Positions 8,533 to 16,368 are shown, numbered from the stretch's first letter. The stretch: 30,859 nucleotides of DNA from Desulfovibrio sp. (GCA_031282465.1 JAITDR010000277.1:1-30859), one strand, 5' to 3'. The notes: generated by a model not told the origin, from the letters alone. Translations and numbers: made by a program.

Positions 8533-9225
8533 TTATTGCTTCCCCGCCGGAATTGGATTCATGTCGAACGTGTGGCAAGTGAGACAATACGTGGCGGAAA
8601 TTTCATGCGCCTTGTGGCAGACAGTGCAGTTGATCGGGCCGAGATGCGAGCCGTGCGGGTTTCTTGAGGGATGGTCCTTACCGGGCGTCTTTGCGGCAAG
8701 CTCCTCGTAGTCGGCATGGCAGCCGAAACAAACCTTGTTCGCCGGCTTGTCGTCGAGAAGCGGCAGCTTGTTTCCGTGGCACGAAGAGCAGGCGATATCC
8801 TTTGCAGAATGCACCGCGGCCAGAAACGGCGATTTTGCCCATTCAGCGGTTATCTCGGGCAGGAATTTCATTGTCTGTTCGTCGGGTATGCCGATGGATT
8901 CCCTGCCCGGCAGAGCGAACGAAAGACCTTCTTTGATTATATGGCAGTAGGTACATTCAAGTTTCTTTTCTGAAAAATGCTTTTTATGAACTTTTGCGGA
9001 AAAGACATGCGTATCTCTCAGCGTCTCCGATGCGGGGAGATGGCATTGCATACAGGAGGAAATGTTGTTTTCACCTTCCACAATCATGTGGTTCTCAGGC
9101 AAAACGGCCTGTATATCGCGATGGCAGTCTGTCGAACATTTACCCGGCGGCTCCTGCTCCGTGGCAAAGCCGACGGCCGGATATGCGGCGACCGCCAAAA
9201 AGAAAAGCAGGAAGGTATATTTCAT
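8533..9225 (-). CDS. Periplasmic multihaem cytochrome c (six CXXCH plus one CX3CH)
   Basis: A 230-aa exported cytochrome. ATG 9225 is preceded by AGAGGTCAAGG, and a Sec signal peptide (residues 1 to about 21, cleavage near VGFA) is clear. Haem-attachment motifs are CMQCH (58-62), CTYCH (91-95), CSSCH (146-150), CFGCH (166-170), CTVCH (200-204) and CLTCH (214-218). In addition C30-STD-C34-H35 is a CX3CH motif, which may or may not bind haem. Numerous other histidines could be distal ligands. Its position between the flavoenzyme and ferredoxin genes makes it the electron donor to the flavoenzyme, like the haem domain of Shewanella flavocytochrome c but as a separate polypeptide. Confidence 0.92.
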   Translation of the reverse strand: MKYTFLLFFLAVAAYPAVGFATEQEPPGKCSTDCHRDIQAVLPENHMIVEGENNISSCMQCHLPASETLRDTHVFSAKVHKKHFSEKKLECTYCHIIKEGLSFALPGRESIGIPDEQTMKFLPEITAEWAKSPFLAAVHSAKDIACSSCHGNKLPLLDDKPANKVCFGCHADYEELAAKTPGKDHPSRNPHGSHLGPINCTVCHKAHEISATYCLTCHTFDMNPIPAGKQ

Positions 9226-9340
9226 GCCTTGACCTCTGCTGCCGGGTGCGGCTCAAAACAGCTATGGGGACAAAAATGACGACGACGTTCGGCGAAACGG
9301 ACGACGGAATTTTTCCGCCGTCCGTCTCCCGGTTCAAAGG

Positions 9341-10900
9341 TTATGCTTTTTCAGCCGCCGCGTTTCTCCCGGCGACACGGCCGAAAACAGTCGCGTCGGG
9401 TATGGCGTTGGAGCCGAGTCGGTTCGACCCGTGCACGCCGCCGCAGACTTCGCCGGCTGCATACAGTTTGGGAATTACTTCGCCGAAGACGTCAATGACC
9501 TGGGCTTTAGGATTGATCCTCAGTCCGCCCATGGTGTGGTGTACGGCCGGCCATTGGGGTACACCGTAATACGGCCCTTTTTCCATGCTTACCATCTGGG
9601 GCGTAATGGGCTTGTTGAATTCCGGATCCTTCCCGCTCTTGAGGTATTCGTTATGTTTTTTAATGGTCTCCTCCAGAGCCGCCCTGTTTATTTTCAACTG
9701 ATCGGCCACGCCGCCGACGGTATCGGCCACCGCTATCCTTTTCTTCGCGACGAAAGCGTCCAGATTTTTCTGCTCTGCGCCGATTTTCTGAAGCATTTCA
9801 AGGTTGAAGATGGAATAGGTGGGTTTGTTCGCATCGCCGAGTTTGAGCTGGGCAAAAGAAACGACATCACGGCGCTCCTGTTCGCTGACGAAGCGCTTTC
9901 CGTTTTTCGTGACATAGACGACGCCCGCTCCGGGGCCGTTGAAGGGATAGAGTCCCGCTTCATCCAGTACGCCGCTTTCCGGTTCCGCATAGGGATACAA
10001 CTGGATGAAGTTCATCTGCAGGGTATCCGCGCCGATATTTTGGGAGAAGCGGATTATTTCACCTGTTGCGCCCTTATGGTTTGTCGAAAGGAAACTTTCC
10101 TTCAGGTACGGATAATGGTCCGTACGCATCTTCAAATCGCGGGAAAATCCGCCGGCGGCCAGCACCAGCGCCCGGTTCACCTTGATGTTGGAAACCTTGC
10201 CGCCGCTGCGGCCGGCACCGCCGCTTTTTACCTCGACGCCCAAAACGGGGCCGCCTTCAACGGAGCGCCATATCCATGTCACTTCACTTTGGAGGCGAGG
10301 TTCGGGGCATCCGTATTTCAGAGCAATTCTGTGCAAGGGTTCCACATAGCCGCGGCCGTTGTATTCCTCGCAAATGTGCGTGCGGTACGCCGAATGTCCG
10401 CCGGCTTTGGCCAGAACGGACTTCAGTTTGCAGCCGCCCTCGTTGATCATCCAATTCAGGGCATCGGGAGCGCCCTCGGCCAAGATTTTCGCAAGTTCCG
10501 GAATGGGGAATTCATCGCCGCCCAGTATGGTATCCTTCGTATGGAGCGCGGCGCTGTCGTCGCCGTAGCCGAGCTTTTGCCGGAGATGCAGTTCTGAATC
10601 CCACGCCGCATACAGACCGCCGTCGATGATGGAGTTGCCGCCGTATGTCGGCATTTTTTCCAGGATAATCGTCTTCGCCCCGGCTTTTGCGGCTTCAGCT
10701 CCGGCGGCGAAGCCGGCAAAGCCGGAACCGATGACGACAACGTCAAATGTTTCATCCCAGGTTGTCGGAAGCGCGCGGGTCTTGGCGGCCGCCTCGGCCT
10801 CCCGCGCAATGCCGAGATCCATCGCAAGTGAAGAGGCCACAACTGCGGTGCCGACGGCTGCACCCTTAAGAAAAGAACGACGCCCTACTTTTTCGCTCAT
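9341..10900 (-). CDS. Tat-exported flavocytochrome-c-type FAD reductase (fumarate/urocanate reductase family)
   Basis: A 519-aa periplasmic flavoenzyme. ATG 10900 is chosen over TTG 10906 because AAGGAG lies six bases upstream. A twin-arginine signal (GRRSFLKGA, 6-14) is followed by the FAD-binding VVVIGSGFAGFAA (54-66) and the flavin segment YGGNSIIDGG (86-95). Residues corresponding to the catalytic centre of fumarate reductase Fcc3 are present: R343/R344 in QERRD, HH454-455 in HHTMGG and R494 in GGVHGSNRLG. The residue that should align with the second-carboxylate His of fumarate reductases appears to be Tyr (IQLYPYAEP, 299-307), as recalled for urocanate-reductase-like enzymes, so fumarate itself is unlikely. 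There is no haem domain; the next gene supplies it. First gene of the operon. Confidence 0.9.
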   Translation of the reverse strand: MSEKVGRRSFLKGAAVGTAVVASSLAMDLGIAREAEAAAKTRALPTTWDETFDVVVIGSGFAGFAAGAEAAKAGAKTIILEKMPTYGGNSIIDGGLYAAWDSELHLRQKLGYGDDSAALHTKDTILGGDEFPIPELAKILAEGAPDALNWMINEGGCKLKSVLAKAGGHSAYRTHICEEYNGRGYVEPLHRIALKYGCPEPRLQSEVTWIWRSVEGGPVLGVEVKSGGAGRSGGKVSNIKVNRALVLAAGGFSRDLKMRTDHYPYLKESFLSTNHKGATGEIIRFSQNIGADTLQMNFIQLYPYAEPESGVLDEAGLYPFNGPGAGVVYVTKNGKRFVSEQERRDVVSFAQLKLGDANKPTYSIFNLEMLQKIGAEQKNLDAFVAKKRIAVADTVGGVADQLKINRAALEETIKKHNEYLKSGKDPEFNKPITPQMVSMEKGPYYGVPQWPAVHHTMGGLRINPKAQVIDVFGEVIPKLYAAGEVCGGVHGSNRLGSNAIPDATVFGRVAGRNAAAEKA

Positions 10901-10906
10901 AACCAA

Positions 10907-11418
10907 CTCCTTGAAATTGAAAAAAATCTTAAAAAAACTTCCAACGCCCGATTGAAACCGTCAAACCTCCTTTTCGGCTCAAAAAAATATCGGCCTACGC
11001 ATGTCCTTCCCTCGTGAAATCATTGCAGGGCAACGATTTCACGGCACAAAAACCTTTTTTTACAAGATACCCGATTCTTCAATATTGCGCAAGCCCGAAT
11101 CCGATTGATGTCGACAGCTTCAGCCGGTCTCCCGGCGCGGGCACATTATCTTGACCGATACAGCCGGCCCGCGAATCGACCGATCCGCAGCGACGCTTCA
11201 GCGGGTCAAGAGGGCGGTCGGCCCTTCAGCCGGCCTCCCTTGCCAAGCGGGGTGTAAACCGGTATCGTTTTCCGCATGGTAAAGTACATCGCACACGCGC
11301 GGGCAGCCGTATTCCCCGCAACGATGCCCGGTTCGCCGAAGGCAAAGCCCGGGTGCGACCCTGCTGCGCAAAGCCGACGACACGGCCGGCGCACGCGGCC
11401 CGGTAAAAGGGTTCGCGT
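10907..11418. promoter_or_regulatory. Divergent regulatory region between the respiratory operon and dnaX
   Basis: About 500 bases separate the minus-strand flavoenzyme gene from dnaX on the plus strand. No protein gene is convincing here. It should contain both promoters. The clearest element is the 31-bp inverted repeat at 11013-11043, listed separately. A weaker GC stem is formed by GGTCGGC (about 11215-11221) and GCCGGCC (about 11228-11234). I could not assign promoter hexamers with confidence. Confidence 0.5.
11013..11043. repeat. 31-bp inverted repeat (14-bp arms), operator-like
   Basis: CGTGAAATCATTGC (11013-11026) and GCAACGATTTCACG (11030-11043) are inverted repeats with a single mismatch around AGG. 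The repeat lies about 113 bases upstream of the flavoenzyme start. A T7 run begins about 12 bases further on the plus strand, so a plus-strand terminator is conceivable, but no plus-strand gene precedes it. A regulator-binding site for the respiratory operon is the likelier reading. Confidence 0.6.
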
Positions 11419-13191
11419 ATGAGCCGCGCGGCGCTGACGGCCAGATATCGCCCCCGCCTGTTCTCCGAGGTGGCCGGCCAGGAAACCGTCACCACTATAC
11501 TGTCCAGAGCCGCGCTTGAGGACAAGGTCGCACCCGCCTATCTGTTCAGCGGCACTCGAGGCGTGGGCAAAACAACACTGGCCCGCATCTTCGCCAAGGC
11601 GCTGAACTGCCGAAACGCGCCCGCCGCCGAACCCTGCGACGCATGCGAAGTGTGCCGCGCCGTGACCGCCGGGTCGTCCGTCGATGTCGTGGAAATCGAC
11701 GGCGCCTCCAACCGGGGCATCGACGACGTGCGCAAACTGCGCGAAGTAGTCGGCTACGCACCCATGGAAGGCCGCTACAAAATTTTCATCATCGACGAAG
11801 CGCACATGCTTTCGCGCGAAGCCTTCAACGCCCTGCTCAAGACGCTGGAAGAGCCGCCCCCTCGCGTCACTTTCATCCTCGCCACGACCGAGGCCCACAA
11901 GTTCCCCGCCACCATCGTCAGCCGTTGCCAACACTATGTTTTCAAACGCCTGCCGGAAAGCCGGCTGACTGCCCACATCTGCGGCATCCTGCAACGCGAG
12001 GGCGTGGACTACGAAGAAGGCGCGGCGCGCCTGCTCGCCCGGCGCGGCGCCGGCAGCGTGCGCGATGCCATGTCCCTGCTCGGGCAAGTGCTGGCCCTGG
12101 GCGAAGAACGGCTTACGGAAGCGTCGACACGGCAGGTACTCGGTCTGGCAGGACAGGAAGCCTTCGGCGCCATGCTCGCCGCTTTCCGGGACGGCGACTG
12201 CATCACGCTCAGCTCGCTGTTGCGGGACATGCTGGATCAAGGCTTGGACGTGGGCTTTTTTTTACGCGAACTGACCGCACTGTGGCGCAATCTCTTCATT
12301 CTGCGTCAGGGCGGCGAGGCCGCCCTTGCTGCCGTGGATCTGCCCGGCGACGAGGCCCGCGCATACCTTGCGGCCTGCAACGATTTTTCCCTGCCGCATC
12401 TCCACGCATGTTGGCAAATGACTCTTGAAGGGCAGCGCAGGGTACTTTCCGGCATGGAACCGGCCCCTGCTCTGGAACTGTTGCTCTTCAATCTGGCCAT
12501 GCTGCCGCGCCTGCTGTCCCTTGAAAGCCTTTCCGCCTTGGGGCGCAAGGGCATTCCGGCAACTGTCGCCGCGCTTCCCCGGCCCGCCCTGTCCTCTGCG
12601 CCTGCTCCCGTTGCTCCTTCGCCGGCCGCGCCTGCATCATCCTCCGCGCGTGAACCCGGAGTACCGGAAATTCAAGCCGCCGTATCCCCTCCAGCGCCTG
12701 TTCCCATCGCTCCCGCGCCGGCCGCGCTTGCTTCGTCCTCCGTGCGTGAACCCGGCGTATCGGAAATGCAGGCAGTTCCGACCGCATCGGAGCACGGCCT
12801 TTCCGGGTCGGATGCAGCTGTTTCGGACGCATCGACGCACGCTTTTGACTTTTCCGAGGCGACTGCCGCGCCTGCTCCGGCATATTCTTCCCCTCCCGCT
12901 TTCCCGGCGCAGACCGAAGCCGCCCCGCAAACCGCGGTTGTCCCGCAGGGACCACATACGGACGAACGGCCGCAGCCTATGCCCTTCCTCCTTACGCCGC
13001 CCGCAGGACCCGGAGAGCGCCGCCCCGCGCGGGAAACGCGCCCGTCGGGATCGGCGAAAAAAAAAAACCGGGGGGACGCGGGAAACAAGGGCGATAAAGG
13101 CGACAAAAACGCGGTCATGAAACATCCCATGGTGCAGGAAGTCCTCGCGCATTTCGGCGACGCGCGCTATGTGGACCACGGACGGCATTGA
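11419..13191 (+). CDS. dnaX: DNA polymerase III subunit gamma/tau
   Basis: Clamp-loader ATPase, 590 aa. It has Walker A GTRGVGKT (45-52), the zinc cysteines C64, C73, C76 and C79, the DEAH Walker B box (126-129) and the VSRC sensor 1 motif near 176. The ATPase and collar domains end near residue 385. A long Pro/Ala/Ser linker (about 390-545) contains a 32-aa imperfect tandem repeat. The last about 35 residues contain HPMVQEVLAHFGDARYVDH, resembling the short conserved tail of many bacterial tau subunits. Just before this tail an A11 run (13057-13067, encoding AKKKN) is a potential slippage site; either shifted frame stops before the tail (13095 or 13118). recR follows after 182 bases. Confidence 0.97.
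   Translation: MSRAALTARYRPRLFSEVAGQETVTTILSRAALEDKVAPAYLFSGTRGVGKTTLARIFAKALNCRNAPAAEPCDACEVCRAVTAGSSVDVVEIDGASNRGIDDVRKLREVVGYAPMEGRYKIFIIDEAHMLSREAFNALLKTLEEPPPRVTFILATTEAHKFPATIVSRCQHYVFKRLPESRLTAHICGILQREGVDYEEGAARLLARRGAGSVRDAMSLLGQVLALGEERLTEASTRQVLGLAGQEAFGAMLAAFRDGDCITLSSLLRDMLDQGLDVGFFLRELTALWRNLFILRQGGEAALAAVDLPGDEARAYLAACNDFSLPHLHACWQMTLEGQRRVLSGMEPAPALELLLFNLAMLPRLLSLESLSALGRKGIPATVAALPRPALSSAPAPVAPSPAAPASSSAREPGVPEIQAAVSPPAPVPIAPAPAALASSSVREPGVSEMQAVPTASEHGLSGSDAAVSDASTHAFDFSEATAAPAPAYSSPPAFPAQTEAAPQTAVVPQGPHTDERPQPMPFLLTPPAGPGERRPARETRPSGSAKKKNRGDAGNKGDKGDKNAVMKHPMVQEVLAHFGDARYVDHGRH
12598..12780 (+). repeat. 96-bp imperfect tandem repeat inside dnaX
   Basis: Two units with a 96-bp period start at 12598 and 12694 (both with GCGCCTG). 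Each encodes a Pro/Ala-rich segment ending in the near-identical SS-[AV]-REPGV-[PS]-E-[IM]-QA. The repeat is in frame (32 aa) and lies in the flexible linker, so it changes linker length without disturbing folded domains. Confidence 0.75.
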
Positions 13192-13373
13192 CCGATGCGG
13201 ACAGTACGGCAGCGGAAAGCACCTTCTCCCGTAAAGTTTCCCGCAAGCGGGAATACCGGAACGTGCGGCCGGGACACGCATACCCTCCTCACCTGCCCGG
13301 CGACGTTGTCTGAAGGAAGAAACGCCTGCCCGGCGGCGTTGCCTGCAGGCAGAGACACTGGAACGGCACGAGG
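13192..13373 (+). other. dnaX-recR spacer with hairpin and 33-bp tandem repeat
   Basis: A 60-codon frame (13195-13377) starts four bases after dnaX and overlaps the recR start as ATGA, but its peptide is low-complexity and has no ribosome site, so I do not call it a gene. A hairpin TTCCCGC-AA-GCGGGAA lies at 13238-13253. Two imperfect 33-bp units (13292-13324 and 13325-13357, both starting CCTGCCCGGCG) lie just before recR. The nucleoid protein gene ybaB/ebfC often found in this position is not recognisable. Confidence 0.5.
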
Positions 13374-13988
13374 ATGACGCGCAAGCTGCCCGATGCCTTG
13401 TCCGCCGTAGTGGACCAACTTGCCCGTCTGCCCGGCCTCGGACCGAAATCCGCCCTGCGCGCGGCCATGACCCTGCTGCGTTGGCCGGAGGGAGAAACAC
13501 GCCGTCTCGGCGCGGCCGTTTACGATCTGCGCGACAGACTGCACCTTTGCCCGCTGTGCGGCGCGCTGACCGACGTCACTCCCTGCGCCCTCTGCACCGA
13601 CCCGGCGCGCAGCCGCGATATGCTTTGCGTGACGGCCGACTGGGACAGTATGCTGACTATTGAGAACAGCGGCTTTTATTCCGGCCTCTACTTCATACTC
13701 GGCAGCCTGCCTGCCGCGACCGGAACCGGGATCGGCGACGACGGCACCGATCTGCGCCGTCTGGACGAGCGCGTCGCCGGCGAAGAAATAAAGGAAGTGG
13801 TGCTGGCTCTCGGGGCAACTGTAGAGGCCGAACAGGCGGAATCTCTTTTGTGCGCCCGCCTGCGCAGGCGACGCCCGGACATGCGCGTTTCCCGTCTGGC
13901 CCAAGGCATCAATCTGGCTCAGGAGGTCAGATTCGTCGACCGGGATACTCTGCGTCAATCCTTCAAATACAGGCAGCATCTCGCATGA
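13374..13988 (+). CDS. recR: Recombination mediator RecR
   Basis: A 204-aa cytoplasmic protein that works with RecO (and RecF) to load RecA at gaps. An HhH region with LPGLGPKSA (19-27) is followed by the zinc cysteines C59, C62, C71 and C74 (CPLC..CALC) and a Toprim domain (about 80-175). The Toprim region is somewhat divergent: the usual YHVLGG is YFILGS here. Length and domain order are normal. It follows dnaX, the common arrangement in bacteria, and its stop overlaps the start of the next small ORF (ATGA at 13985-13988). Confidence 0.95.
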   Translation: MTRKLPDALSAVVDQLARLPGLGPKSALRAAMTLLRWPEGETRRLGAAVYDLRDRLHLCPLCGALTDVTPCALCTDPARSRDMLCVTADWDSMLTIENSGFYSGLYFILGSLPAATGTGIGDDGTDLRRLDERVAGEEIKEVVLALGATVEAEQAESLLCARLRRRRPDMRVSRLAQGINLAQEVRFVDRDTLRQSFKYRQHLA

Positions 13989-14059
13989 GCGCGAAGAAAA
14001 CAGAGACGTTTTACCGCGCGCTGAAAGGCGCGACATACGAACGACGGACACGGGCATGA
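13985..14059 (+). CDS. 24-aa coupled mini-ORF between recR and tatD
   Basis: ATG 13985 overlaps the recR stop as ATGA, and its own TGA (14057-14059) overlaps the tatD ATG (14056) as ATGA, so a ribosome could pass through all three genes by reinitiation. The first five codons (ATG AGC GCG AAG AAA) are identical to the first five of tatD, suggesting the ORF arose by duplication of the tatD 5' end. The peptide is basic and matches no family I know. It may be a translation-coupling device rather than a functional protein. Confidence 0.4.
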   Translation: MSAKKTETFYRALKGATYERRTRA

Positions 14060-14889
14060 GCGCGAAGAAAGCGCAGGAATTTTTCCCGCCCCCGGCCTTG
14101 CCCCGTACCGGCGTAGATGCCCACGCCCACCTGGACGACAACCGCTTCCACGAGGATCTGGAGCAGGTCGTCGCCAGGGCCTCCGCAGCCGGCGTGGCCC
14201 AGATAGTCCAGGTATTTCTGGGGCCCGACGCCTGGGAGCAGGGGCGGGCAATCTTCGCAGCCTACCCTGACATCTATTTTACTCTGGGCATCCATCCCAA
14301 TGAAGCCGCCACCTACGATGCCGCGGCAGAAAGCGGCATCCGGGCCGCGGTGAAAAGCGACACGCGCATCCGGGCCGTCGGCGAGATAGGGCTGGACTAT
14401 TACCGCGACACCTGCCCCCGCCGCGTCCAGAAAGAGGTGTTCGCCAAGCAGTTGCGGCTGGCCCGCGAACTGGACCTGCCGGTGGTCATCCATTGCCGGG
14501 ACGCCGAAGAGGATACTCTTGCCCTTCTGGACGCTGAAGGGTTTGCCGGGTATCCTCTGCTCTGGCACTGTTTCGGAGGCGATACGCACGCGGCGCGGCG
14601 CGTACTGACCGAAGGCCGGTACATATCGCTGCCCGGTCCGCTGACTTACCCGGCCAACAGAGATCTGCGCGCGGCCGCGGCGGAAATTCCCCTTGACCGC
14701 CTGATGACCGAAACCGACTGCCCCTACCTCGCCCCCGTCCCCCTGCGCGGCAGACGCAACGAACCGGCCTGGACGGCCTATGTCCTTGCGGCGTTGGCCG
14801 AGGCCAGAAACATGCCGCCGGCCGATTTGTGGACGGCCTGCGGCGACAACGCCCGGCGTTTTTTCGGTATCGACCGTCCGCGATATTGA
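14056..14889 (+). CDS. tatD: TatD-family metal-dependent DNase
   Basis: A 277-aa TIM-barrel hydrolase. All metal ligands of the family are visible: H23 and H25 (DAHAHLDD), E110 (GEIGLDYY), H146 (VIHCRD), H171 (WHCFGG) and D221 (ETDCPYLAP). The family acts as a two-metal 3'-exonuclease or DNase on damaged or chromosomal DNA. The N-terminal 15 residues precede the barrel and begin MSAKKAQEFF, sharing MSAKK with the mini-ORF upstream. It is probably co-transcribed with recR. Paralogues (TatD, YcfH, YjjV) cannot be separated by eye, so the symbol denotes the family. Confidence 0.92.
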   Translation: MSAKKAQEFFPPPALPRTGVDAHAHLDDNRFHEDLEQVVARASAAGVAQIVQVFLGPDAWEQGRAIFAAYPDIYFTLGIHPNEAATYDAAAESGIRAAVKSDTRIRAVGEIGLDYYRDTCPRRVQKEVFAKQLRLARELDLPVVIHCRDAEEDTLALLDAEGFAGYPLLWHCFGGDTHAARRVLTEGRYISLPGPLTYPANRDLRAAAAEIPLDRLMTETDCPYLAPVPLRGRRNEPAWTAYVLAALAEARNMPPADLWTACGDNARRFFGIDRPRY

Positions 14890-14947
14890 CGCCGGCAGGC
14901 ATTGTGGTAAAGAGTACCTTGCCTGAACCATGCGCGGCCCAGCCCCT

Positions 14948-15024
14948 AAGCGGGAGGCAGTGTCTCGAACTTGCGACTCTCTGCTTAAAAGGCAGATACT
15001 CGACCCCACGCAAGCGGGAGGCAG
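14948..15024. repeat. 13-bp direct repeats flanking a tRNA-like segment
   Basis: AAGCGGGAGGCAG occurs at 14948-14960 and again at 15012-15024. The 51 bases between hold the tRNA-Lys-like remnant. The arrangement could come from slippage or from insertion/deletion at a tRNA locus. Confidence 0.65.
14961..15006 (-). pseudogene. tRNA-Lys(TTT)-like remnant lacking the D arm
   Basis: On the minus strand the order is GGGTCG, AGTA, TCTGC-CTTTTAA-GCAGA, GAGTCGCAAG, TTCGAGACAC. The GGGTCG 5' end, an anticodon stem-loop with TTT in the anticodon position (complement of 14987-14989) and a TTCGA T loop are as in a bacterial tRNA-Lys. The D arm is missing and the T stem does not pair, so it cannot be a normal tRNA. 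It lies between tatD and dapL. The resemblance is by eye and could be partly chance. Confidence 0.4.
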
Positions 15025-15078
15025 CAATCCCGCTGACCCTCCGCCCCGGACGACGTCCGGCGCGACAAGGAACTGCAG

Positions 15079-16311
15079 ATGAGCGTCATCAATGCCTGTT
15101 ATCTGAATCTGCCCGGCAATTACCTTTTTTCGGAAATAGCCCGCCGCGTGAACGCCCATGCCTTCGACAACCCTTCCCGTAAACTCATACGCCTGGGCAT
15201 AGGCGATGTGACCTCTCCCCTGCCCCCGAGTGTGCTCCGCGCCCTGCACAAGGCCGTGGACGAACAGGCCGGCGCGGCAGGCTTTCGCGGCTACGGGCCG
15301 GAGCAGGGCTACGCCTTCCTGCGCGAGGCCGTTGTCGCCGACGCCTTCGCCGGACTCGGTATTGATGCGGACGAAATTTTCATAAGCGACGGCGCCAAAA
15401 GCGACATCGGCAATTTTCAGGAACTCTTCGACGCCGACGCCCGTATTGCCCTCACCGATCCCGTATATCCCGTCTACGCCGACTCCAACGTGATGGCCGG
15501 CCGGGCCGGAGCGCCGGATGCCGACGGGCGCTTTGCCGGGCTCATCTATCTGCCCTGTACCGCGGACAAAGGCTTTATTCCGGAACTTCCGCGCGAGAGG
15601 CCGGACATCATTTACCTTTGCTACCCCAACAATCCCACGGGCGGAGTGCTGACGCGCACGGAACTCAAACAATGGGTGGACTACGCGCGGGAGCAGGAGA
15701 GCGTGATTTTTTTCGACGCCGCCTATGAGTCCTTTATCAGTGAAGCCGGTATCCCGCACAGTATATATGAGATTGAAGGTGCGCGGGAAGTCGCCGTGGA
15801 ATTCCGCAGCTATTCCAAAATAGCGGGCTTTACCGGCCTGCGCTGCGGCTTTGCCGTCGTGCCTCGCGCGCTTCACTGCCGGAACGCGTCCGGCTCGTCG
15901 GGCAAGACTGCCCTGCACGGCCTCTGGATGCGCCGGCAAACCACCAAGTTCAACGGTTGCCCGTACATTGTGCAACGCGCGGCCGAGGCCGTCCACAGCC
16001 CGGAAGGCAAACGGGAATGCGCGGCCTTGGTCGCCGCCTACATGCGCAACGCAGGGCTGATTCGCGAAGGATTCATGCGCAAGGGGCTGACCGTAAGCGG
16101 CGGCGTGAACGCCCCCTATGTCTGGGTGCGTTTGCCGGACGGCACGGACTCCTGGGAATTTTTCGACAGACTGCTGCGCGAGACGGACATTGTGGGCACG
16201 CCCGGCGCAGGTTTCGGCCCGAGCGGCCGGGGCTGCTTCCGCCTGACCGGCTTCGGCAATGTCGCCGATACTTGCGAAGCCATGGAACGCCTGCAGACGT
16301 TCGTTCTTTAG
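15079..16311 (+). CDS. dapL: LL-diaminopimelate aminotransferase
   Basis: A 410-aa PLP enzyme that converts tetrahydrodipicolinate and glutamate directly to LL-diaminopimelate for lysine and peptidoglycan. It starts with the family-typical substrate region ([14 protein letters not shown]), followed by [15 protein letters not shown], the PLP-phosphate loop [10 protein letters not shown] (104-113), the NNPTGG motif (184-189) and the Schiff-base lysine K247 in [14 protein letters not shown]. Length is as expected. The start is ATG 15079, with only a modest AAGGAA about 10 bases upstream. DapL is common in Desulfovibrionaceae, which supports the taxonomic guess. Confidence 0.96.
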   Translation: MSVINACYLNLPGNYLFSEIARRVNAHAFDNPSRKLIRLGIGDVTSPLPPSVLRALHKAVDEQAGAAGFRGYGPEQGYAFLREAVVADAFAGLGIDADEIFISDGAKSDIGNFQELFDADARIALTDPVYPVYADSNVMAGRAGAPDADGRFAGLIYLPCTADKGFIPELPRERPDIIYLCYPNNPTGGVLTRTELKQWVDYAREQESVIFFDAAYESFISEAGIPHSIYEIEGAREVAVEFRSYSKIAGFTGLRCGFAVVPRALHCRNASGSSGKTALHGLWMRRQTTKFNGCPYIVQRAAEAVHSPEGKRECAALVAAYMRNAGLIREGFMRKGLTVSGGVNAPYVWVRLPDGTDSWEFFDRLLRETDIVGTPGAGFGPSGRGCFRLTGFGNVADTCEAMERLQTFVL

Positions 16312-16332
16312 AGCGGATTTGTTTTGGTTTTG

Positions 16333-16368
16333 TATGCTTCCGGCGGCCGGGACACTGCCCCGGACCCT
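16333..16368 (+). repeat. GC hairpin repeat, copy A
   Basis: TATGCTTCCGGCGGCCGGGA followed within ten bases by CCCCGGACCCT forms a short hairpin. The head and tail match copy B at 16420-16462. It lies just after dapL and could act as a terminator or REP-like element. This motif type is familiar from Desulfovibrio intergenic regions. Confidence 0.65.

Noticed and set aside
11206..12240. 344-codon minus-strand frame over the dnaX start
   Set aside because: It is the shadow of dnaX in GC-rich DNA: the plus frame has complete DnaX motifs, while this frame has low-complexity Gly/Ala/Gln-rich sequence.
12598..13357. CRISPR-like repetitive DNA
   Set aside because: The repeats are two-copy tandem units inside or next to genes, without spacers or cas genes.
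13195..13377. 60-codon ORF between dnaX and recR with ATGA overlap
   Set aside because: The overlap is suggestive, but the peptide is low-complexity, driven by the 33-bp repeat and hairpin, and no ribosome site precedes it.
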